Shown here in pieces: positions 11,171 through 15,256 of a stretch of DNA of 15,256 nt. The notes under the pieces are model-generated. The model did not search any database. It worked only from the letters and a program-made list of their open reading frames with translations, and was not told the origin of the DNA. Origin of the DNA: Rhodobiaceae bacterium (GTDB lineage Bacteria; Pseudomonadota; Alphaproteobacteria; Parvibaculales; Parvibaculaceae). The DNA lies in the NCBI GenBank assembly GCA_002746275.1, contig NVWR01000001.1, positions 186,059 through 201,314 on the forward strand, written 5' to 3'. The position numbers and the translations under genes are program-made. Every line of letters begins with the position of its first letter. Position 1 is the stretch's first letter.

Positions 11171-11176
11171 GAGGAG
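11171..11176 (+). promoter_or_regulatory. Ribosome binding site that fixes the DUF1467 start
   Basis: GAGGAG lies 9 nt before the ATG at 11186. The same frame is open further upstream to a GTG at 11156, but that codon has no such site and would place this Shine-Dalgarno inside the coding region. The ATG is therefore preferred. Confidence 0.75.
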
Positions 11177-11185
11177 ATTATCGCT

Positions 11186-11461
11186 ATGGGTATTGCAGCA
11201 ACACTTGCGATCTACGCGATCATCTGGTGGCTGACATTATTCATTGTTTTGCCATTCGGGATTAAGACCCAGGAGGATGAAGGAGCGGTGAGCGCAGGGA
11301 CGGCACCCAGCGCACCTGTCCATCCACAGGTCTGGAAAAAAATGGCGATCACGACAGTTTTGTCGGCTGTCATTTTTGGCACCATTTATGGAACGATCAT
11401 TGCGACCGGCTTAGGGTTGGACGACATCCCGTTCCTGCTGACGTTTGACGAAGACTACTAG
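11186..11461 (+). CDS. DUF1467 family small membrane protein
   Basis: A 91-aa protein with two predicted membrane helices (about residues 4-26 and 52-75), separated by a short polar loop rich in Ala, Pro and Glu. The motif IYAIIWWLTLFIVLPFGIKTQ is the hallmark of the alphaproteobacterial DUF1467 family, whose function is unknown. Its position between rnj and proS is the usual place for this family, although an mce (methylmalonyl-CoA epimerase) gene that often precedes it is missing here. The chosen start gives MGIAATLAIYAIIWW. It probably belongs to the nuo-birA-rnj transcription unit. The C-terminus (DDIPFLLTFDEDY) is acidic. Confidence 0.87.
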   Translation: MGIAATLAIYAIIWWLTLFIVLPFGIKTQEDEGAVSAGTAPSAPVHPQVWKKMAITTVLSAVIFGTIYGTIIATGLGLDDIPFLLTFDEDY

Positions 11462-11467
11462 ATCAAA

Positions 11468-11485
11468 CCAAATTTGAGAATTTGG
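11468..11485. other. Perfect 7-bp hairpin between DUF1467 and the ncRNA terminator
   Basis: CCAAATT and AATTTGG flank a 4-nt loop (TGAG), six bases after the DUF1467 stop. The stem is AT-rich. It lies immediately beyond the U-tract of the minus-strand terminator, so it could serve as a 3'-end stabilising hairpin for the DUF1467 mRNA, or as a weak back-up stop for the minus strand. The function is not known from sequence alone. Confidence 0.5.
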
Positions 11486-11487
11486 GC

Positions 11488-11521
11488 AAAAAAAAGCAAG
11501 GCGCGTTCCCGCAGCCTTGCT
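11488..11521 (-). terminator. Intrinsic terminator, minus strand
   Basis: AGCAAGGC (11495-11502) pairs with GCCTTGCT (11514-11521), and an inner GCG/CGC stem (with one bulged base) closes a tetraloop that reads GGAA on the minus strand. On the minus strand the stem is followed directly by eight U residues (A-run 11488-11495 on the plus strand; the first A is shared with the stem). There is no U-run on the plus-strand side, so the polarity is clearly minus. No minus-strand protein gene lies upstream, which points to a non-coding transcript. Confidence 0.87.
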
Positions 11522-11615
11522 GTGCAGTCATCCCATTCGGTGCTTCAATTAGGTTGATCCTAAGAAACTGAGCGTGATGTGGTCCGCTCTTAACCGAATG
11601 CGCCCTCCCTAGACT

Positions 11616-11637
11616 GGGCTTTTATGAGCCCCTTTTT
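11616..11637 (+). terminator. Probable intrinsic terminator of the nuo-birA-rnj-DUF1467 transcript
   Basis: On the plus strand GGGCT (11616-11620) and AGCCC (11627-11631) form a 5-bp GC-rich stem with a 6-nt loop, followed by C and five T (11633-11637). The stem is short for a strong terminator. The same inverted repeat is the 5' hairpin of the proposed minus-strand RNA, so this element may serve both strands. Confidence 0.5.
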
Positions 11638-11647
11638 ATAGTGTGGG

Positions 11648-11676
11648 AATATATAGTCGCAGTTCTTCTGAGTCAC
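11648..11676 (-). promoter_or_regulatory. Predicted sigma70-type promoter of the minus-strand ncRNA
   Basis: Read on the minus strand, GTGACT (11676-11671, four of six to TTGACA) is followed after 17 nt by TATATT (11653-11648, five of six to TATAAT). Transcription would begin near 11642-11644, just before the first hairpin of the RNA. An alternative pairing is TTGCGT (11680-11675) with CTATAT at 18 nt spacing. A GANTC site (GAGTC, 11670-11674), the possible target of CcrM methylation in many alphaproteobacteria, overlaps the -35 region. Confidence 0.5.
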
Positions 11677-11715
11677 GCAATTTTCTGAGAGATGGCACAT
11701 AGGCCTACGCAATTT
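11675..11715. repeat. 9-bp direct repeat at the ncRNA promoter, 32-bp period
   Basis: ACGCAATTT occurs at 11675-11683 and 11707-11715 (AAATTGCGT on the minus strand). The start-to-start distance of 32 bp is about three helical turns, so both copies would face the same side of DNA. The promoter-proximal copy touches the -35 region. This is the layout of a pair of regulator half-sites, but a 9-bp match can arise by chance. Confidence 0.4.
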
Positions 11716-12040
11716 GTAGTCTATGCCCGGGCTGCTCATCTTCCAGGAGGGCTGACCTGGGGGGTCAATTAGCCGCCTACATGAAAAAAACTAGATACTG
11801 AGGACCATAAGAAGGCTTCTCATCCGATTGCGGAGGATTTTTTTCGGGTGCGTTTGAAGTTTCTTTGGTAGCAGAGCGGGATGGGAAAGGGCTCTAAATA
11901 TAGGGTCTAAGCTGGTTGTTACACTTCTGGACACATTTATTGAAAGATGGTTAAGGAAAACCTAGGACTCTTTAAGGGGCAGAGGCGTAAGATAAAGGCT
12001 CAATTGATCTAATCTATGTGTTGGGGCTTTGAGTCACTAA
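11716..12040. other. Intergenic region without a credible gene
   Basis: There is no ORF with a usable ribosome binding site or recognisable protein. The region is visibly more AT-rich and full of stops compared with its neighbours. It holds a few local structures: a hairpin CCAGG/CCTGG (11743-11747 with 11756-11760), a small hairpin followed by seven T (see 11823-11844), and GAAGGCTTC at 11811-11819. I see no convincing promoter for the gene at 12041, no tRNA, and no transposase remnant or terminal inverted repeats. Confidence 0.6.
11823..11844 (+). terminator. Weak terminator-like hairpin with seven T
   Basis: TCCG and CGGA (11823-11826 and 11831-11834) form a 4-bp stem with a 4-nt loop. 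Three nucleotides later a run of seven T follows (11838-11844). The stem is too short for confidence and no plus-strand gene ends just upstream, so it is either chance or the end of a short transcript I cannot otherwise see. Confidence 0.2.
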
Positions 12041-12529
12041 ATGAACGATCAAGCACAATTGGCCGCGGTTCTTCTCGCCGGTTTTTTTGCAACGGGTGAT
12101 CCTGTGCCGCCAGAAGCGGGGCTTGCAGGGTCCGGCGATCTTTTGCCTCGCGCTAAGCCCGAGATCGTGGAGATCAGTGACGGAAGCTGCAACTTGGTCA
12201 CGGCCCATCAGGCGCGCGAAGATGTTGCTTTTAGACCGGGTGTCACCGTAGCCGGTGGTGAGGTCGTATCAGCGGATCTACCGCAGAACTACCAATATAG
12301 TCTGCGGCCGATCTACGAATTTGAAGTCCGGATCAATCCGCTTCCGAACAATAGTTTCTCTGAGGCCACAGAGATGGACGTGGCGACCATTGGCTATGAG
12401 CCCGTCACAGGCCGTGTGCTGATTGATGGCGAAGAGATCATGTGGATGCATGAAAATGCTCTGCAGGCAGCTTGTGAGAGTCACATAAACGTCACGCCGC
12501 AAACTCACTTACTTCATACTGTGGAATAG
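12041..12529 (+). CDS. Hypothetical protein of 162 aa, possibly exported
   Basis: I do not recognise this protein with confidence. It opens with a short hydrophobic stretch (AQLAAVLLAGFFA, residues 5-17) that could be a weak signal sequence but lacks a positively charged n-region. An in-frame stop directly precedes the ATG, so no longer start is possible. The ribosome binding site is poor (GGGG at 12023-12026, 14 nt away). The middle contains DVAFRPGVTVAGGEVVSADL (61-80), a beta-rich phrase of a kind I associate with small uncharacterised alphaproteobacterial exported proteins. The C-terminal part has GRVLIDGEEIMW and AACESHINV. Two cysteines, at 50 and 144, could form a disulfide. The reading frame is well maintained and neighbouring base composition supports real coding. 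The next gene starts 94 nt downstream on the same strand. Confidence 0.68.
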   Translation: MNDQAQLAAVLLAGFFATGDPVPPEAGLAGSGDLLPRAKPEIVEISDGSCNLVTAHQAREDVAFRPGVTVAGGEVVSADLPQNYQYSLRPIYEFEVRINPLPNNSFSEATEMDVATIGYEPVTGRVLIDGEEIMWMHENALQAACESHINVTPQTHLLHTVE

Positions 12530-12552
12530 TCTGATCACCATCTGTTGATCGC

Positions 12553-12581
12553 CTTGACTCGAGCATGCTCCTTCTGGAGTC
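12553..12581 (+). promoter_or_regulatory. Nested dyad symmetry before the exported hydrolase gene
   Basis: GACTC (12556-12560) and GAGTC (12577-12581) bracket the perfect 10-bp palindrome GAGCATGCTC (12561-12570) and a competing small hairpin CTCC/GGAG (12568-12571 with 12576-12579). CTTGACT at 12553-12559 resembles an alphaproteobacterial -35 element, but no -10 box is found at a normal distance. It could be an operator or a structured leader. The two outer pentamers are also GANTC sites. Confidence 0.25.
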
Positions 12582-12623
12582 TGACGCTGGTATTTTGCGT
12601 CGAACTTTTTGGGAATATCGATT

Positions 12624-14354
12624 ATGGGTCGCCTCGCACCTTTTGGCATCACAAGAGCTCTAGCCAAACCTCTGTGCGCCTTTCTTTTGGCAATGATGTG
12701 GCTCTTTGGTCCGCAGGGGATGGACGAGGCCAGTGCGGCCAGTGCTGAACGCTGGCGGATCACCAAGGAGGTCTGGAGCGAGGCCGATGAGCGGGGGTAT
12801 TCAGAATTCGTCGAGGCAATTGGCAAAGCTGATTGCTGGAATGTCGACGATTGTTTTGAGAGCACCGCCAATCCGTATCGTCATCGCCATGGGTACTTCA
12901 GTTTTCGCGCAGACTGCGCAGATTTCCCATACCTCTTTCGAGCATATTACGCATGGATGAACGGCTTGCCGTTTGCCTTTCAGAATGGCGTCCTGCCTCA
13001 GTCTGGACGGACCCGGGATATTCGCTACACCAGGGCGGGCAACAGGGTGGTGTCACGCAAGGCGGTTCCCGCAACTGCCAATGGTATCAACGCCGCATCT
13101 GTTCTAATTGATTTGCGAAGTGCCATTTCGACGGGCAGCTATCGTCATCATGCAGCGGCCGACAATCAGACCAACTTTACCGACATGTACTCTCCCCGAA
13201 TTGATCGCGAGGCCATCAGGCCGGGAACAATCGTTTATGATGTGAACGGCCATGTAGTGCTGGTTTGGCGCGTCGAGGATGATGGACGCGTATTGACCCT
13301 GGCCGCACATCCCGACAATTCCGTGTCCCGGTCCTTCTATGGCCGGAATTTTCTGCGCACCCATCCAAAACTTGGGACGGGCTTTAAGGAATGGCGGCCT
13401 ATTCAACTGGTGGGCGCGCGACGTCTGCGGAATGGCACTCTTGTGGGGGGGCATATCGAGGCGCTGCCTAATCAGGCGTTGCCCCATTTCTCGCTGATGC
13501 AATATGTCGGCACGGAAACGACGAACAGTTCACAACGGACTTTGGATCAATGGCGCCAGGCAATTTTTGCGCGAAACGGAGAGTCGCTGGACTACTACCA
13601 TTTCGTGCGCGCTGCCATGGCACGGGGCAATCTTGTCATGGACCCGGTGAATGAAATCCGTTCATCAATGCGGTCGCTCTGCTATGACATTCGGGCGCGC
13701 AAACAGGCTGTTGATGCGGCCATCGCAAACGGTATTGATCACAAAGCGGGTCCAAATCGGTTGCCGCAGAATATTTATGGCACGTTCGGATACTGGGAGT
13801 TCTATTCCACGCCGTCCCGCGATGCCCGGCTGAAGACGGCCATGCTGGAGCAACGCGATCATATTGAAGCGCTCATTAACATGCATGCGCAAGGGGCCTC
13901 AACCGTCAGCTATACCGGGACGAACCTCATCGGCGATCTGATCTCGGCCTATGACGAGGAAAGCGCTGACTGCGTGACTTATTATACCCGCTCAAACGGT
14001 GCACATACTTCCATGAGCACCAATGATGTGATCGACCGGGTTTATGATCTGTCGTTCGACCCCTATCAGTGTATTGAGCGTCGCTGGGGGGCGGGCGACT
14101 CAGCTGAAAGCGCCTCCTGCAATGACGGTCCAACAAAAGATGCGTGGTACCGCGCGGAACGGTTTCTGCGAAACCAGATCGACCGGACTTATGATGTTCA
14201 CATGGGCTACACCGCAGCGGAACTCGAAGCTGGCCCGCATGAACCCTTTTCGGGACGCGGCGTGGCCGAGGGGCCTGATGTCGATGTCCGGGCCTATCTC
14301 GTCTCTCTTCAAGGCAGGCAGCAGGCATCAGCGGGAACGCCTTCATACCAATGA
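12624..14354 (+). CDS. Exported protein with papain-like (NlpC/P60-type) N-terminal domain and unknown C-terminal region
   Basis: The product is 576 aa. I chose ATG 12624 over the in-frame TTG at 12609. From there the protein has a classical signal peptide: Arg/Lys n-region, hydrophobic LCAFLLAMMWLFG (18-30), and a likely cleavage after ASA near residue 38. The mature N-terminal half looks like a cysteine hydrolase of the papain-like type. Cys98 sits in FRADCADFPYLFRAYYAWM, and His210 in RPGTIVYDVNGHVVLVWRV, with a following AAHPDN (His229) as a possible third polar residue. This spacing and the GxIVY-GHV-W pattern resemble NlpC/P60 and CHAP peptidases that cut peptidoglycan peptides, but that is inference. 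Cys71 and Cys77 may pair. Residues about 280-576 match no domain I know; they include paired cysteines (450, 483, 499) and a Gln/Ala/Ser-rich tail. The gene lies on the same strand as the 162-aa gene upstream. Confidence 0.78.
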   Translation: MGRLAPFGITRALAKPLCAFLLAMMWLFGPQGMDEASAASAERWRITKEVWSEADERGYSEFVEAIGKADCWNVDDCFESTANPYRHRHGYFSFRADCADFPYLFRAYYAWMNGLPFAFQNGVLPQSGRTRDIRYTRAGNRVVSRKAVPATANGINAASVLIDLRSAISTGSYRHHAAADNQTNFTDMYSPRIDREAIRPGTIVYDVNGHVVLVWRVEDDGRVLTLAAHPDNSVSRSFYGRNFLRTHPKLGTGFKEWRPIQLVGARRLRNGTLVGGHIEALPNQALPHFSLMQYVGTETTNSSQRTLDQWRQAIFARNGESLDYYHFVRAAMARGNLVMDPVNEIRSSMRSLCYDIRARKQAVDAAIANGIDHKAGPNRLPQNIYGTFGYWEFYSTPSRDARLKTAMLEQRDHIEALINMHAQGASTVSYTGTNLIGDLISAYDEESADCVTYYTRSNGAHTSMSTNDVIDRVYDLSFDPYQCIERRWGAGDSAESASCNDGPTKDAWYRAERFLRNQIDRTYDVHMGYTAAELEAGPHEPFSGRGVAEGPDVDVRAYLVSLQGRQQASAGTPSYQ

Positions 14355-14537
14355 GGAATTGGGTGGAGTTGAATATTGCCATCGGGCCATCAATTCCCTA
14401 CTACTGAGGCAGGATTTTGCGGCGCAGCAAATCCCGTGCCCATGTTGATATGAGGTGCCGGGAAGTTGTGCTGACCTAGCTGAGTAACCCACTTGTGACC
14501 GAGGGCCGTGCGCCCGCCTTGAGATATTGACGACGCC
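14355..14537. other. Gap before proS with two inverted repeats
   Basis: GGAATTG (14355-14361) and CAATTCC (14391-14397) form a 7-bp inverted repeat just after the stop of the hydrolase gene, with a long 29-nt loop. A second hairpin at 14412-14434 has an 8-bp stem (GGATTT-GC with GCAAATCC, one bulged T) and a 6-nt loop. Neither is followed by a U-run, so they are not standard intrinsic terminators. They could stabilise the upstream mRNA 3' end or mark factor-dependent termination. No clear promoter or strong Shine-Dalgarno for proS is visible. Confidence 0.35.
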
Positions 14538-15256
14538 ATGCGCCTTTCCAATTTGCTGCTGCCCACGCTAAAAGAAGATCCCGCCGAAGCGAAAATTGTA
14601 TCGCACCGTCTGATGTTACGGGCGGGAATGGTCCGACAGACCTCCGCAGGTATTTACGCCTGGCTTCCGTTGGGCCTTCGTGTCCTCAACAAGATCGAAC
14701 AGATCGTTCGCGAAGAGATGGATCGGGCAGGGGCTGTTGAACTCCTGATGCCGACCCTGCAATCAGCAGAACTGTGGCAGCGCTCTGGTCGTTATGATGG
14801 ATACGGGAAAGAGATGTTGCGCATCACCGATCGCCATGGTCGGGACATGCTCTATGGGCCAACGAACGAAGAGATGGTCACCGAGATATTTGCCAACACT
14901 GTTCGCAGCTACAAAGATCTTCCTCTGAACCTCTACCATGTGCAGTGGAAATTCCGCGACGAGATCCGCCCGCGGTTTGGGATCATGCGCGGTCGTGAGT
15001 TCCTGATGAAGGATGCCTATTCGTTCGACCTTGATGAAGATAAGGCGCGCGCTTCCTACTACCGGATGTTTGTCGCCTACCTGCGGGCCTTTGGCCGCAT
15101 GGGCCTCAAGGCGGTTCCTATGGCGGCAGATACCGGACCCATTGGCGGCGATCTCAGTCACGAATTTATCATTCTGGCGGACACGGGCGAGTCGGAGGTG
15201 TTCTGTCATCGCGATCTGGTGGAGATGCCGGTTCCCGGTGATGAAGTTGACTATGC
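14538..15256 (+). CDS. proS: Prolyl-tRNA synthetase, N-terminal part (3' end outside window)
   Basis: ProRS charges tRNA-Pro with proline in the cytoplasm. The first 239 codons are present, from [18 protein letters not shown] to the window edge. Class II features are clear: motif 1 region around [20 protein letters not shown] (38-57), the TNEE signature at 109-112, and motif 2 as [19 protein letters not shown] (138-156), followed by KDAYSFD. The segment after motif 2 continues ([16 protein letters not shown], 195-210) in the form seen in bacterial-type ProRS. Alphaproteobacterial enzymes of this family usually carry only a shortened editing insertion and are about 440 aa; the window ends too early to confirm this. 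The ribosome binding site is weak. The 183-bp gap upstream suggests its own transcript start. Confidence 0.96.
   Translation, partial: MRLSNLLLPTLKEDPAEAKIVSHRLMLRAGMVRQTSAGIYAWLPLGLRVLNKIEQIVREEMDRAGAVELLMPTLQSAELWQRSGRYDGYGKEMLRITDRHGRDMLYGPTNEEMVTEIFANTVRSYKDLPLNLYHVQWKFRDEIRPRFGIMRGREFLMKDAYSFDLDEDKARASYYRMFVAYLRAFGRMGLKAVPMAADTGPIGGDLSHEFIILADTGESEVFCHRDLVEMPVPGDEVDY

Larger units (their letters stand above)
11488..11642 (-). ncRNA. Candidate structured non-coding RNA of about 155 nt, family not recognised
   Basis: This is a predicted independent RNA gene on the minus strand, with its own promoter and a strong terminator. In minus-strand order it shows these elements. (1) A 5' hairpin GGGCT/AGCCC (11631-11627 with 11620-11616). 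(2) An outer stem CAGTC/GACTG (11616-11612 with 11529-11525); the G:C pair at 11616 competes with hairpin 1. (3) An asymmetric internal loop with a purine-rich side (11611-11601). (4) An 8-bp stem CATTCGGT/ACCGAATG (11600-11593 with 11541-11534). (5) A tight three-way junction with arm C, GAGCG/CGCTC (11589-11585 with 11574-11570), and arm B, TTAGG/CCTAA (11563-11559 with 11553-11549) extended by GTTTC/GAAGC (11568-11564 with 11546-11542). (6) The terminator. Arm B needs a U-G wobble (11567-11543) that would be a C-A mismatch on the plus strand, favouring the minus strand. No useful ORF lies inside. I could not match it to 6S, SRP RNA, RNase P RNA or tmRNA. Confidence 0.66.

Noticed and set aside
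11156..11185. A GTG start for DUF1467 ten codons upstream
   Set aside because: It lacks a ribosome binding site and would absorb the good GAGGAG at 11171-11176 that serves the ATG at 11186.
11488..11642. The structured element as 6S RNA or another housekeeping RNA
   Set aside because: The 5' and 3' ends do not form one long closing stem with a central bubble as in 6S RNA. The SRP RNA, RNase P and tmRNA signature sequences are not present on either strand.
11488..11642. The structured element as a riboswitch
   Set aside because: On the minus strand it would lead only into the antisense of DUF1467 and rnj, with no gene to control. On the plus strand the next gene begins about 400 nt later.
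11692..11772. A 26-codon plus-strand ORF starting ATGGCACATAGG
   Set aside because: It is too short to judge, has no properly spaced ribosome binding site, and shows no hydrophobic or conserved pattern. Its frame is expected by chance in this length.
11670..12581. Enrichment of GANTC (CcrM) sites in the non-coding segments
   Set aside because: Five sites in about 900 bp is close to random expectation for this motif, so only the one at the ncRNA -35 region was mentioned.
11462..14537. A mobile element or CRISPR array in the accessory segment
   Set aside because: No transposase, integrase, tRNA attachment site, long terminal inverted repeats or regularly spaced repeats were found on either strand.

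Overview
This window is alphaproteobacterial chromosome. The evidence is the gene order nuoG-H-I-J-K-L-M-N, birA, rnj, DUF1467, proS, together with a ProRS N-terminal half that continues directly through motif 2 and strongly alphaproteobacterial Nuo sequences. Base composition is moderately GC-rich by eye. I cannot fix the genus; a marine member of the Rhodobiaceae, Parvibaculum or Hyphomonadaceae type would fit, but this is a weak inference.

Positions 1-8639 hold the distal half of a complex I (NADH:quinone oxidoreductase) operon, all on the plus strand. It contains the C-terminal part of NuoG, the quinone-channel subunit NuoH, the 2x[4Fe-4S] subunit NuoI, and the membrane-arm subunits NuoJ, K, L, M and N. 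The key proton-pumping Glu and Lys residues are present. Gaps are short and several genes overlap or nearly touch, so they are probably one transcript. birA (biotin-protein ligase without a DNA-binding domain) and rnj (ribonuclease J) follow at 4 and 8 nt, and a small DUF1467 membrane protein ends this run at 11461. The coaX and mce genes often seen in this neighbourhood in other alphaproteobacteria are absent.

Positions 11462-12040 are about 580 bp without a credible ORF, and hold the most interesting signal in the window. On the minus strand a sigma70-like promoter (about 11676-11648) precedes a compact predicted RNA of about 155 nt (11642 to 11488). The RNA has a 5' hairpin, a two-part stem closing a tight three-way junction, and a strong intrinsic terminator with a GGAA loop and eight U residues. 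I do not recognise the family. A G-U wobble that is possible only on the minus strand supports that orientation. The RNA would be antisense to the 3' end of the nuo-DUF1467 transcript, and its 5' hairpin coincides with a plus-strand terminator-like hairpin. A 9-bp direct repeat with 32-bp spacing overlaps its promoter.

Positions 12041-14354 carry two genes I cannot name, placed between DUF1467 and proS. The first encodes a 162-aa protein of unknown function. The second encodes a 576-aa exported protein whose N-terminal half looks like a papain-like (NlpC/P60-type) cysteine hydrolase, followed by about 300 residues of unknown function. After a 183-bp gap, proS (prolyl-tRNA synthetase) begins at 14538 and runs off the end of the window.

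Taken together, the left 11.5 kb is conserved housekeeping sequence (respiration, cofactor attachment, RNA turnover). The 11.5-14.4 kb stretch is an accessory segment with a candidate new non-coding RNA and an uncharacterised exported protein pair.
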